From NCBI GenBank assembly GCA_051122655.1, contig CP182107.1, forward strand, positions 124,001 to 188,000: a stretch of DNA of 64,000 bases. The letters are read 5' to 3'. Under the pieces are notes generated by a model, which was not told where the DNA came from, did not search any database, and was given only the letters and a program-made list of their open reading frames with translations. The translations under genes were made by a program, and so were the position numbers. This DNA comes from Pasteurella sp030783905 (GTDB taxonomy: Bacteria > Pseudomonadota > Gammaproteobacteria > Enterobacterales > Pasteurellaceae). This document shows, piece by piece, positions 44,900-55,605 of the stretch; positions within the stretch are counted from its first letter, which is position 1, and each line of letters begins with the position of its first letter.

Positions 44900-45490
44900 T
44901 TAGTTAGTAGTTGGAGTGTGATTATTAGGGCAAACAAAATGAATATATTTTTGTGCCTCCTGAAGTTGGTCAAATTCATGTTTTAGAATGGCAATATTAT
45001 GTAAATCATGCCATTCGCCAGCTTTAAAGGTTGCCTCTCGCTCAGTTCCCTCTAGTCGCCATTGACATTTTTTAGTATAAAGCGCTAAGCTTGGTTGATT
45101 CATTGCTAGGATTTCTGCATATAACCGTCTTAAACCCACAGAATAAAATGCCCATGCCGTCATTAGCATAATCGTCTCTGCACCATATCCTTTGTTCATA
45201 TAAGGCGGTAAAAGTTTGATGCCCGATCTGGCTGAGCGGCTTTGCCAATCAATATCCCATAATCCCGTGATCCCTATATTTTTTTGTGATTCATTCTCCA
45301 TAATAACAAGACGATAATCTTTTTGAGATGTCGTGAGTGATCGAATAAAATTCTCTTGAGAATGTAGCGATACGGGAAAATTCCAACCCACTGTTTTTCC
45401 TGTAATAAGAGGATCATTCATTAAATGTTGTAATAATTCGCAATCTGAAAGCTCTATTGGTTTTAAAGATATTTTGTTCGCAGTTAACAT
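44900..45490 (-). CDS. GNAT-family N-acetyltransferase, probable amino-sugar acetylase
   Basis: A 196-residue RimJ/RimL-type GNAT protein: LKPIELSDCELLQHLM (about 11-26), GITGLWDIDWQSRSARSGIKLLPPYMNKGYGAE (acetyl-CoA loop with NKGYGAE, about 90-116) and LYTKKCQWRLEGTEREA near the end. Its place 24 nt upstream of the aminotransferase suggests that it acetylates the new 4-amino group, as PglD does, though PglD is a left-handed beta-helix and this is a GNAT. PseH of pseudaminic acid synthesis is the GNAT precedent. The substrate is inferred from position only. Confidence 0.8.
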   Translation of the reverse strand: MLTANKISLKPIELSDCELLQHLMNDPLITGKTVGWNFPVSLHSQENFIRSLTTSQKDYRLVIMENESQKNIGITGLWDIDWQSRSARSGIKLLPPYMNKGYGAETIMLMTAWAFYSVGLRRLYAEILAMNQPSLALYTKKCQWRLEGTEREATFKAGEWHDLHNIAILKHEFDQLQEAQKYIHFVCPNNHTPTTN

Positions 45491-45502
45491 AATTGGCTCC
45501 GC

Positions 45503-46546
45503 TTATTTTCTATATAATGGGAAATATTGATCTAAATTTTTAATCTCTTCTTCAGAAAAGCCTTTTTCATCGCATAGACGTTTGTATACATCTAAATTGG
45601 TGACAATCCGATGTGTTCTAAATAAATGTTCATTAGAACTGAATCCTTTTTTATATTCATATAAAGAATCGCGTTTTGCCCCTAACCCTCCGCCAAAATG
45701 TAATATTTTGTATTGATTTTCTCTTCCCCATTTTCTGGCTTCATGAGTAATTAATTTCGACGGTTGTAATTCTCGATAATCATCTAATGTCCCACCTAGA
45801 TGGTGTTGTAAAATGCCACTTTTAGCACAGTGGGTGTACATTGAAGAGGCAATGGCTTTTTCTTTTCGACAAAATGCAGTGATTAAAATAATGTTATCGT
45901 TCAGTAAGTTAGATAGACTTTCATAATAGTCTTTGCTAAAAAAATAAAACGAGGTTGCATTGAGTGTCCGCATTGTTTCTTCATAAATTCGAATGAATGT
46001 GTCAAGATTACTGCGGTTTAATTTCTCTATTTTTGTTGTGACCCCAACTTTGATAGCTTTTCTTATTCCTCTTTGGTGCCGTTGTTGTGTTTCTGCCCAA
46101 TGTTCTTCCTCTGTTTTCGTTAGGTCTGATGATAGTGTTGGGCCATGTTCTACAATATGCCCCAGATGAGAAGACCAATTTGCGTTTAGAATAGGGTGTA
46201 ATCGAATAAATAATGAAACGCAGTGGTTTTCTTTTAAATACGTTATGGCAGCAGTCAACATATGATTAATTTCTGTTTCAGTCAGATTAGGTGTATATAA
46301 CAAACCACTGTAACCATATGTTGACGTTGCATCCCAATAGCGGTCATCGATTTTTCGAGTAATAATTGGAATTAATAATTTTTTTTCCTCTAGGGTAATA
46401 ATGAGTGCTTTGGCTTCACCTTTATCAATCAGTGTGGACGAGTTAATCCAACCCGACATATGATAAATATCAAACTCAAACTGGTTAATGTTATTATCCC
46501 ACTCACTATCTATTGGCACTAATGTGCACTTTACTGAGGTATCCAT
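45503..46546 (-). CDS. FemAB/GNAT-fold protein in the polysaccharide operon
   Basis: A 347-residue protein that looks like the FemAB or Acetyltransf_6 superfamily: an N-terminal half-domain, the central QRHQRGIRKAIKVGV segment (about 150-165) and the C-terminal LHFGGGLGAKRDSLYEYKKGF (about 304-324), typical of tRNA- or acyl-CoA-dependent aminoacyl transferases. Members of this superfamily attach amino acids to peptidoglycan stems or amino groups on polymers. Here it may put an acyl or amino-acid group on a sugar amine. Start ATG 46546, one nt past the preceding stop, with GGGAG upstream; longer starts overlap that gene. No signal peptide. Confidence 0.68.
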   Translation of the reverse strand: MDTSVKCTLVPIDSEWDNNINQFEFDIYHMSGWINSSTLIDKGEAKALIITLEEKKLLIPIITRKIDDRYWDATSTYGYSGLLYTPNLTETEINHMLTAAITYLKENHCVSLFIRLHPILNANWSSHLGHIVEHGPTLSSDLTKTEEEHWAETQQRHQRGIRKAIKVGVTTKIEKLNRSNLDTFIRIYEETMRTLNATSFYFFSKDYYESLSNLLNDNIILITAFCRKEKAIASSMYTHCAKSGILQHHLGGTLDDYRELQPSKLITHEARKWGRENQYKILHFGGGLGAKRDSLYEYKKGFSSNEHLFRTHRIVTNLDVYKRLCDEKGFSEEEIKNLDQYFPLYRK

Positions 46547-46547
46547 C

Positions 46548-47150
46548 TTATTTTTTCTCCCGATTGCCTGAAAATTTAGGCATTGCATGGCCTGTTTGAT
46601 CATTAATATTTTTTCTAAAAATAACGACGAGTATCGTTTTTAGGATAATTTTTAGGTCTAAACACAATGATTGGTTTTTGACATACCAAACATCTAATTT
46701 TAATTTTTCCTCCCAGCTAATTGCATTGCGACCATTGACTTGGGCATAACCCGTAATTCCCGGGCGTACATCATGCCGCTGCATTTGCTCCTCACTGTAT
46801 AATGGCAGATACTCCATCAAAAGTGGTCGAGGGCCAACTAGGCTCATGTCTCCTTTTAATACGTTCCATAACTCTGGTAGTTCATCTAAACTTGTAGAGC
46901 GAAGAAAACGACCGAATGGGGTTAAGCGATCAGCATCGGGTAATAGTGCACCATGCTCATCTCTTGTCTCTTTCATTGTTCTAAATTTACTCATCTTGAA
47001 GGGTTTACCATGTCGTCCCGGTCTTACTTGATGAAATAAGATAGGGGAACCTAAATTCTTTTTTACTTGATAAGCAATAAGTAAGAATAGAGGAGAAAGC
47101 AAAATTAATGCGATTGTTGAAACAATAATATCGATAAACCGTTTTAGCAT
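46548..47150 (-). CDS. PglC-type monotopic phosphoglycosyltransferase (initiating enzyme)
   Basis: Transfers a sugar phosphate from a UDP sugar to undecaprenyl phosphate and starts each repeat unit. The 200-residue protein is the minimal PGT core: an N-terminal membrane helix (IDIIVSTIALILLSPLFLL), the basic loop KMSKFRTMKE, the catalytic Asp-Glu pair in LDELPELWNVLKGDMSLVGPRP (about 89-109) and PGITGYAQVNGRN. Lack of the extra domains of WbaP and its position beside PglF/PglE-like enzymes suggest that it uses UDP-diacetamido-trideoxyhexose (PglC-like); the sugar is inferred. Confidence 0.9.
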   Translation of the reverse strand: MLKRFIDIIVSTIALILLSPLFLLIAYQVKKNLGSPILFHQVRPGRHGKPFKMSKFRTMKETRDEHGALLPDADRLTPFGRFLRSTSLDELPELWNVLKGDMSLVGPRPLLMEYLPLYSEEQMQRHDVRPGITGYAQVNGRNAISWEEKLKLDVWYVKNQSLCLDLKIILKTILVVIFRKNINDQTGHAMPKFSGNREKK

Positions 47151-47207
47151 GGGGAGGTTCTCCTAAATCAACGCACTATAAAGATGAAGTCAATTTTGTA
47201 TTCATGC

Positions 47208-48424
47208 TTAATCTCTCATGAGATTTTTAAATAGAGCAATAAACTTTTCCGTGCCTTTTTTCAAAGATAACTCGTTGAAATAAAAAGCTTTGCCATTATT
47301 TCCTAAGGTCTCTCTTTCTGATTGAGATAAGTTGTAAATAGTCAAAATAGCATGTTCAATACTTTCGCTATTTTCTGAAATCGCCGTTTCACCACATTTT
47401 GCAGACATCACAAGATTGGCCGCATCGCCAGGAACTGCAACCACAATCGGTTTGCCTATCGCCATATAGGCTTGTATTTTGGATGGAACAGTGATTTCAA
47501 ACAGCTTGTCTTGTTTTAAATGAACTAATAGGACATCGGCTTGCTTTAGTATGTTGCCTACTTCTGACATCGGAACTCGTGGAATAAAACTCACATTATT
47601 TAAGCCGTCATGTGTTTTGCGCTCTTTTAATCTTTCCGTTTCTGTTCCCGAACCCACAAAGACAAAGTGAATATCTTCATAGCGAGACATTTTAAGTGCC
47701 ACATCCAGAATCGTGTCTAATGCCTGTGCTTTTCCCATATTGCCCGCGAACACAATATTAAATTTATGCTTTGCTAAATTTATTTGAGGATTTGAACTCG
47801 GCAGGGTAGTTGATAATGCATTGTCATTGCACCAGTTATAAATCACCGTAATCTTTTGTTCAGGTACGGATTTACTGACTAACCTTGCTTTAAAACCGGG
47901 ACTTAATACTACAATGTGATCAACAAACTGATAAACAAAACGGCAAACAAGGTCGACAATACTTAAAATACGATCATTGGTTAACATGCCCGTTGCTTTC
48001 AGCGTATCTGGCCATAAATCTTGAATATCATAGACAACAGGTGTTCTTCTAAAGAATTTGATAAATACTGCGGCAATGCCTGTGGTGAGTGGTGGATGAT
48101 AGGCATAAATCACATCACATTTTTTGGTCGCAAAAATACCAAATAACATCGCCATAAAAGCAAAGCTCACATAATTGAGAATACGTTTTAGGGCCGAGCT
48201 ATCATGACTTGGATATAAAGGCACTCTTAAAACAGGGATTCCATCAATCATTTCTTTCTGGAAACATTTAATGCGGTAACCTTCATAGAGTTTTCCACCA
48301 GGATAATTAGGAAAACCCGTTAGGACTTGCACGTCATGACCTTGTGCTTTTAATTCTTTAGCGAATGCCAACCCTTTAATTGCGGGTTCTGGTTCAAACC
48401 ATTGAGTTAATAATAAAATTTTCA

Positions 48425-48425
<1 letters not shown>
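47208..48425 (-). CDS. wbuB: WbuB-family glycosyltransferase (probable L-FucNAc transferase)
   Basis: GT4 glycosyltransferase of 405 residues: an N-terminal acceptor domain (WFEPEPAIKGLAFAKEL, about 9-25, and PNYPGGKLYEGYRI) and a nucleotide-sugar domain with FAGNMGKAQAL (about 230-240) and VPSKIQAYMAIGKPIVV (E-x7-E-like region). The layout matches WbuB/WbjE/CapL enzymes that follow fnlABC genes and add L-FucNAc. It begins at ATG 48425, overlapping the fnlC stop by 1 nt (TGATG). The 57-nt gap after it is the only spacing in this part of the operon. Confidence 0.87.
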
Positions 48426-49555
<1,130 letters not shown>

Positions 49556-49567
49556 TTTTTATTCCTA

Positions 49568-50689
49568 TTAGGGGGTAGTTGGCATGGCATAAGTATCGGG
49601 TTTTTCACGGTCAAATAGTTCATTTGCCCATAACATGACAAACATTTCATCATCACCAATATTCGTAATATCATGTGCCCAACCCGGTACTGTTTCGACA
49701 ATAGTGGGGTGTTCACCATCTGTTTCTAATTGATAACTTTCACCTGTCACGACATGTTTAAATTTGAACAAGGCTTTACCTCGAATCACTAAGAATTTTT
49801 CTGTTTTACTGTGATGATAGTGTCCACCTCGGGTGATCCCCGGTTGGGCTGAAAAATAAGAGAATTGCCCCGCACTAGGGGTCTTAAGCATTTCGACAAA
49901 GACACCTCTTGCATCTCGGTATTGTGGAATCGTATAGGTAAATTTTTCAGGGGGTAAAAAACTCAGATAAGTGGCATATAATGCGCGTTTTAAACCAACA
50001 CCAACCTCATCCGTTATTAAAGTATGACGAGAGTGTTTAAATGCAGTAATAAGCTTGTATAAATCCCCCACCGTGATTTTATATTCTGGCTCAATATAAA
50101 AATGTGTATGTTGATATGTGTTATTTCCTTGAATGAGATGCCAAAATGCATTGATAACATCATCAATATAAATCAAACGGATCTCTGCGTTAGCATCATG
50201 AATATTAACAGGGAGATCATGAATAACATGATGACAAAAAGTGGCAACCACAGAGTTATAATTGGGCCTTGACCATTTGCCAAAAACATTCGCAAGCCGA
50301 TAAATATAAATAGGATTATGGTTTTCTTGATGGAGTTGCATAACCACTTCTTCAGCATTTAACTTACTTTGCGAATACTCCGTCATTTCTTTTCGCTCAA
50401 CTTGTATTGAAGACGATAATAATATTGGTGTTTTTTTCTGATGCGTTTGTAATATATGGCAAATTTTTTCGGTTAATGTGATATTGGAATCAATAAAGTC
50501 TTGCGCATGCAGTGGTCTATTCGCGCCAGCTAAATGTATTATCCAGTCTGCGGCTAACACATCACGTGTGAGCGCTTCTTCTGTTGACTTTCTATGGTAT
50601 TGTAAGATCTGAATATCTTGCTTTTCAGATAAAAACTGAATTAAATTTGTTGCGATAAAACCATGAGAACCCGTCACTAAAATGTTCAT
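49568..50689 (-). CDS. fnlB: Bifunctional UDP-sugar reductase/epimerase FnlB (WbjC/CapF)
   Basis: Second step of UDP-L-FucNAc synthesis. The 373-residue protein joins an N-terminal NADPH-binding SDR domain (TGSHGFIATNLIQFL, about 6-20; SKLNAEEVV) to a C-terminal metal-binding cupin (GITRGGHYHHSKTEKFLVI, about 290-308, His-x-His ligands). In S. aureus CapF the cupin epimerises C3 and the SDR reduces C4; the two-domain shape is specific to this pathway. Gap to fnlA is 2 nt. Confidence 0.92.
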   Translation of the reverse strand: MNILVTGSHGFIATNLIQFLSEKQDIQILQYHRKSTEEALTRDVLAADWIIHLAGANRPLHAQDFIDSNITLTEKICHILQTHQKKTPILLSSSIQVERKEMTEYSQSKLNAEEVVMQLHQENHNPIYIYRLANVFGKWSRPNYNSVVATFCHHVIHDLPVNIHDANAEIRLIYIDDVINAFWHLIQGNNTYQHTHFYIEPEYKITVGDLYKLITAFKHSRHTLITDEVGVGLKRALYATYLSFLPPEKFTYTIPQYRDARGVFVEMLKTPSAGQFSYFSAQPGITRGGHYHHSKTEKFLVIRGKALFKFKHVVTGESYQLETDGEHPTIVETVPGWAHDITNIGDDEMFVMLWANELFDREKPDTYAMPTTP

Positions 50690-50691
50690 AC

Positions 50692-51726
50692 TTATACCTC
50701 CGGTGAAATATATTCACCCTCAATCATCTTCTGTATGAATTCAAGTTTAAGCAGTAATTTTTTCATTTCATTGACTGTCAAACGCTCGGTATTATGTGAG
50801 TTGTAATCGGTGACTTCGGTAATTTTAGGTTCGCCTTTTTCGACATATTTACTGTAATTTAAACTCCGTTGATCAGCTGGAATGCGATAATAATTGCCTT
50901 CATTAATGGCATGAACCATTTCTTCACGACTTAATAACGCTTCAAATGCTTTCTCACCATGACGTGTACCGATAATTGAAATAGGGTGATTTGGGACAGA
51001 TAATAATTCAGTAATTGCTTTAGCTAGGGTGCCAATTGTTGCTGCGGGGGCTTTCTGTACAAACACATCACCGTTTTGGCCATTTTTAAAGGCATATAGG
51101 ACTAAGTCCACCGCATCTTCCAAGGTCATCATAAAGCGTGTCATTTCAGGATCCGTAATGGTAAATGGCTTACCTTGACGTATTTGATCGACAAATAATG
51201 GGATAACTGAGCCACGTGATGCCATCACATTACCATAGCGAGTGCAGCAGATCGTCGTTGGCGTACCTTCTAAGTTGCGCGATTTGGCAATAATGACTTT
51301 TTCCATCATGGCTTTAGAGATCCCCATCGCATTAATGGGATACACGGCTTTATCGGTACTTAGACAGACCACGCGTTTTATTTGATTTTGGATGGCGGCT
51401 TCTAAGACATTTGCAGTCCCCAAAATATTGGTTTTTACCGCCTCCAATGGATAAAATTCACAAGAAGGGACTTGTTTCAATGCGGCTGCATGATAGATAT
51501 AGTCAACACCCCGAGAGGCATTTAAAATACTATCGTAGTCACGCACATCGCCAATATAGAATTTTAATTTCGCATCATTATATTTTTTTCGCATATCATC
51601 TTGTTTTTTCTCATCACGAGAAAAAACACGAATTTCTCGAATATCTGTTTCTAAGAAACGTTTGAGTACAGCATTACCAAAAGAACCCGTTCCACCTGTA
51701 ATTAAAAGTGTTTTATTTTTAAACAT
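50692..51726 (-). CDS. fnlA: UDP-GlcNAc 4,6-dehydratase/5-epimerase FnlA (WbjB/CapE)
   Basis: First step of UDP-L-FucNAc synthesis: converts UDP-GlcNAc to a 4-keto-6-deoxy-L-sugar. The 344-residue soluble SDR has ITGGTGSFGNAVLKRFL (about 9-25, NADP loop) and CLSTDKAVYPINAMGISKA (about 122-140) with Ser-Thr-Asp-Lys and Met-x3-Lys in place of Tyr-x3-Lys. The soluble form without membrane helices distinguishes it from the PglF-type enzyme at 41744. The operon thus has two different UDP-GlcNAc 4,6-dehydratases, one for each sugar branch. Confidence 0.94.
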   Translation of the reverse strand: MFKNKTLLITGGTGSFGNAVLKRFLETDIREIRVFSRDEKKQDDMRKKYNDAKLKFYIGDVRDYDSILNASRGVDYIYHAAALKQVPSCEFYPLEAVKTNILGTANVLEAAIQNQIKRVVCLSTDKAVYPINAMGISKAMMEKVIIAKSRNLEGTPTTICCTRYGNVMASRGSVIPLFVDQIRQGKPFTITDPEMTRFMMTLEDAVDLVLYAFKNGQNGDVFVQKAPAATIGTLAKAITELLSVPNHPISIIGTRHGEKAFEALLSREEMVHAINEGNYYRIPADQRSLNYSKYVEKGEPKITEVTDYNSHNTERLTVNEMKKLLLKLEFIQKMIEGEYISPEV

Positions 51727-51749
51727 AATACTTTCCTCAAATTTAACGA

Positions 51750-52907
51750 TTACACTAAATCCAAAAATATCTTTTTATTGGCATCTAAGACCTCTTCGCT
51801 ATTCACAACAGAATCAGCAAAGTCTAAGCATTTTTGTTTCATTAACCATCTTGTTTCTTGATCCAAATTATGAAAATCCGTTAAAGCGTTAATAAACTTA
51901 TCTCTATCCTTTAAAGGAATATCCCAACCGATTCCTTTCTCCTCGAGTGCTCTCCAAGGCGTTTTGTCACTTAATAATATTGGTGTACCCGCAGAAAGCG
52001 CTTCAATAAATACATGACCATAATTTTCACCTTGAGTCGGCACGAAAAATAAATCATAGTTTGAAATTGTTTCTTGTACTTGTTTATTTTCTATGGCACC
52101 GTAATATTTCACCTCTATATTCGAGGGAAGGTTATTTATTAATGTTAAACATTGATTCCAATATACTTTATCTTCCAATGGTCCATAGATACCGAGGAAA
52201 ACAGGAAAGTCTATTTTTTGTAATACTTCGAGTGCAAAATAAAGATTTTTCATTTTTGCAATTCTAGACAGAAAACAAATATTCATTTTGGTGTTATTAT
52301 TTTTTCTATTTAGGCTAGCGGGTTTTAAATTAGAGATATTTCGTGCAATGATGATATCTTTATATTCAATATTATTTTGGTTCAGAAAGTCAGCGATGTC
52401 TTTTTTTTCTGCTTCTGAGGAAGCTTGCCATACAAGTTCTTTGGGATATAAAGAAAGTAATCTTGCTACAAATACAAAGAGTTTTTTCTTTCGTTTTTTT
52501 ATTGATAAAGCCGCTGAAGAAAGTTCTCCTCTTGGTGCTAATACGACAGGTGTTCTTTTTATTAATCGTCGTTTTCTCCATAATAACGGTTTAATTGAGA
52601 AAGTTGGGCTAAAGAAACTATTTAAATATAAAATATCATAATCTATGGCATTGATTGCATTAGTTAAATTCGCTTTATTTTCTAAATAATATACATTGAC
52701 ATCATCATATTTTATCCACTGATTCAATGGAATGTTGGGATATGATTGTGCATCATTTAAATCTCTATCTGATGTAATGAGGTAAAATTCAAACTCATCC
52801 TTTAAGCGAGAAACTAAATTATGTATTGTTCTAATCGGACCGCCGCCTTTTACACCTGGGAGGTAGGTTCCTATTAAAATAAGAATTCTAGGTTTATTTT
52901 TCTTCAT
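51750..52907 (-). CDS. GT4-family glycosyltransferase
   Basis: A 385-residue glycosyltransferase: GTYLPGVKGGGPIRTIHNL (about 13-31, acceptor-loop glycines), VVLAPRGELSSAAL (about 140-153), then the C-terminal domain with CFLSRIAKMKNL (about 213-224) and FVPTQGENYGHVFIEALSAG (E-x7-E pattern, about 300-319). It should add one later sugar of the repeat; the donor and linkage cannot be told from sequence. AT-rich relative to the flanks of the locus, like wzy and wzx next to it. Confidence 0.85.
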   Translation of the reverse strand: MKKNKPRILILIGTYLPGVKGGGPIRTIHNLVSRLKDEFEFYLITSDRDLNDAQSYPNIPLNQWIKYDDVNVYYLENKANLTNAINAIDYDILYLNSFFSPTFSIKPLLWRKRRLIKRTPVVLAPRGELSSAALSIKKRKKKLFVFVARLLSLYPKELVWQASSEAEKKDIADFLNQNNIEYKDIIIARNISNLKPASLNRKNNNTKMNICFLSRIAKMKNLYFALEVLQKIDFPVFLGIYGPLEDKVYWNQCLTLINNLPSNIEVKYYGAIENKQVQETISNYDLFFVPTQGENYGHVFIEALSAGTPILLSDKTPWRALEEKGIGWDIPLKDRDKFINALTDFHNLDQETRWLMKQKCLDFADSVVNSEEVLDANKKIFLDLV

Positions 52908-53001
52908 ATTTTCCTACTGATGTATCAATAAGTGGATTTAATATTCTTCTTCATTTATAGATAAACTGTTGACTTCATAATAAAAGAATTGATCGTATTA
53001 T

Positions 53002-54330
53002 TTAGTCGGATACACTTCTTGTAAAAAAAATCAACATTAGCATTCCCATTCCTCCAATTGAAAAAAACATATATTCACCCAAGTTAAGACATAAAATACA
53101 TAATACAATGGCCAATTTTTGTATATCTGACCGGGCTGATTTTTTTATAGAATAAAATAGCCACAAAAATACCAATGAACCGATTAAGATGCCTAGTTCT
53201 TCTATGACCGCGACGGGAAGCACACCTTTTTCAATGGTAGCACTGATGGGTAAGCCAAAAATTGGGTCAGTCGCGATTTCTAATTTATTCGGCTCTGACG
53301 CAACACCAAAACCAATGCCAAACATCGGATTTTTATTGATGTTGTGTATCATACTCTCAACTAGGTTCCCTCTAGATGCATCAGCTAACTCAGTAATGGT
53401 TGTCGATTCAGTTCGTTTAAAAACGTAATGCTTCACGCTATCAATATAAAGTGGATAAGTTGATACGCTTATTCCAAGAATAATCAATAGCCAAATATAA
53501 AGAGATTTATTCTTAAAAATAGGGTTTGCCTCAAGAAAACGTTTACCTAGCAGAATAGGATTGAATAAAATAGAGAAAAGTAGTGCTAAAAATAAAGCTA
53601 ATCCAGCAGTTCGTGCCTCAGATAAAATAATCAATACCAGACAAATACAAAACCAGATGACATCTGAGGTGATTAACTTTTTACTTGAAAGCATTTTTCC
53701 TACAATAATTGTTGCGAGTAATGCAATAGTTGGACCAAATGCTTGAGGATGATTTAATAAACCTTGGAATCCGGTCCCATTCCTTGCAAAGCCTATTTCT
53801 GGAATAAAAAATAATGGCAAACTAAAAATAGCAACTGATTTCAAAATTGAAATAATAAAGTTATATATCTGAGTTTTATCTTGGTCAGACATAGCCGTCC
53901 AGGTATTTATAAGGACGAATGCAGCAATAAACCAAGATAATAATTTTAATATTGATATGCTAACTTCATAACTTACTGAAATACTATGCAAAATGAGTAT
54001 GATATTTAATATGCATAGCCAAAATAAGTATTTTGATATTGTCGTTATTTTATTTTGTATTAAATAAATTGTAATGTTTATCAAGCCAAGTAAGATCATT
54101 AAATAGCGAGCTAATGATGCAAGCGTGCTTTCTGGACTCATTATTGGGTTAAATAATGTGAGTAACCAAGATATAAAAAATGCAAATATCAAGTATTTAC
54201 CGCCTAATACGGCTACTATAGCAAGTATTATGAAACTGAGATTAGCCGTTGCTGGGCTTGCTAGTCTCAATGCTAATAGAATGATAAATAATAAAAATAG
54301 CCATCTATTTTTTGTATTTTCTATCTTCAT
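53002..54330 (-). CDS. wzy: O-antigen/capsule polymerase Wzy
   Basis: A 442-residue, very hydrophobic protein with about ten to twelve transmembrane helices and a large periplasmic loop in the C-terminal half (about 300-370, containing TITELADASRGNLVESM and MFGIGFGVASEP). The region fits the O-antigen ligase/polymerase (Wzy_C-like) family pattern. Its position next to wzx supports polymerase over ligase. Sequence is typically too diverged for a donor prediction. Codon use is strongly AT-rich. Confidence 0.82.
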   Translation of the reverse strand: MKIENTKNRWLFLLFIILLALRLASPATANLSFIILAIVAVLGGKYLIFAFFISWLLTLFNPIMSPESTLASLARYLMILLGLINITIYLIQNKITTISKYLFWLCILNIILILHSISVSYEVSISILKLLSWFIAAFVLINTWTAMSDQDKTQIYNFIISILKSVAIFSLPLFFIPEIGFARNGTGFQGLLNHPQAFGPTIALLATIIVGKMLSSKKLITSDVIWFCICLVLIILSEARTAGLALFLALLFSILFNPILLGKRFLEANPIFKNKSLYIWLLIILGISVSTYPLYIDSVKHYVFKRTESTTITELADASRGNLVESMIHNINKNPMFGIGFGVASEPNKLEIATDPIFGLPISATIEKGVLPVAVIEELGILIGSLVFLWLFYSIKKSARSDIQKLAIVLCILCLNLGEYMFFSIGGMGMLMLIFFTRSVSD

Positions 54331-54362
54331 TTTTTATCTCTTTTAAAGTTAAGTGAATGTGT

Positions 54363-55592
54363 TTATATTAGCTCTTTTTTTCTACAAAAATGGTAGCTTA
54401 TGATATTTAGTAATATTGCAGCTATTCCTTGAGCGTATAGTGCACCCAAAAATCCAAAGTAACTCATTAATGGATATACACTCGAGAGAATAAAAACAAA
54501 CCAAATAGATGTAATAAATAACCAGCTTCTTGTATTGACTTTAATGATAATAATATTCCCTAGTACATTAATTGGCGTATATATAACGGATATGATAAAG
54601 AATAGAATGATGACTTCGTGAAAATCAGTATATTCTTTTCCATACCAATTCATAATGTGTGGGGAGAGTATTGTTCCGATTATCAAAAATAACAGTGAAA
54701 CAGATAATGTTACTAATAAAGTTAATCGGACTTCTTTTTTTGATTGATTGTCTACCTTATATTGTTTGACTAATCTTGGTAGTATCAATCTTGAAACAAT
54801 TCCTGGAATGAACATTGCTAATGAGAACCACTGTAATCCGATACTATAAACTGAGAAATATAATGAGCTATATTTATCTAGTATGATCTTTCCTAATAGC
54901 CAAGGTGCAGTGGCTGCCAGTATTGAAACCAATGACATAACACCACCAAATGAAATTATTTCTTTTATTGCGTTTTTTCTAATAATAAAATTTTCTACTT
55001 TCCTAAATAATTCAGTTTCTTCTTTTAATATATAAGATTGAGCTGATATCAAAAAAACTATTGAGAGTATATAGGCGTATATTTGTATTGATATATTATT
55101 TGTTTTTATCGTGATAAATACACCGATTAACATAATAAAAGTATTAAATATAGAGAGAAAAAATAAGTCTTTGTATTTTTCTACTCCCATTACACCGCCA
55201 GTGGGAACAATATTAAGAATTAAAAAGAAAACTGTTGCTGATATGAGCCACTTATAATATGTTTCAATGCTCCAGACTTTATCAATGAATAAAAATGTTA
55301 ATGTTGAGGAAATTATCGCTAAGATTAATGAAATACTATAAAGATTTCCTAATATTAACGTATTCTGATTTTCTTTTTTTTCTGCAAAAAAACGCGATGA
55401 AGAAACACCAAGTCCCATGGAACTATAATTGGAAATGATTGTTGCTGTCATAATAAAAAAATTATAGGTAGCAAAATCGTCAACGGGTAAGTTCCTTGCC
55501 AATAGCATCCCAGATAATAATAACATTCCTCTGGATAAAATATGGCTTCCCATAGACCAGATAACATTAAAAAAGAAAATCTTATTTATCAT
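54363..55592 (-). CDS. wzx: Lipid-linked repeat-unit flippase Wzx
   Basis: A 409-residue polysaccharide transporter (MOP/PST family) with about 12 predicted transmembrane helices, begun by SMGSHILSRGMLLLSGMLLARNLP (a family-like N-terminus) and containing the LVKQYKVDNQSKKEVR cytosolic loop (about 268-283). It moves undecaprenyl-PP-linked repeat units across the inner membrane for Wzy. Highly AT-rich. Starts 13 nt after the upstream dehydrogenase stop. Confidence 0.86.
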   Translation of the reverse strand: MINKIFFFNVIWSMGSHILSRGMLLLSGMLLARNLPVDDFATYNFFIMTATIISNYSSMGLGVSSSRFFAEKKENQNTLILGNLYSISLILAIISSTLTFLFIDKVWSIETYYKWLISATVFFLILNIVPTGGVMGVEKYKDLFFLSIFNTFIMLIGVFITIKTNNISIQIYAYILSIVFLISAQSYILKEETELFRKVENFIIRKNAIKEIISFGGVMSLVSILAATAPWLLGKIILDKYSSLYFSVYSIGLQWFSLAMFIPGIVSRLILPRLVKQYKVDNQSKKEVRLTLLVTLSVSLLFLIIGTILSPHIMNWYGKEYTDFHEVIILFFIISVIYTPINVLGNIIIIKVNTRSWLFITSIWFVFILSSVYPLMSYFGFLGALYAQGIAAILLNIISYHFCRKKELI

Positions 55593-55605
55593 AAAAAATT
55601 ATTAT

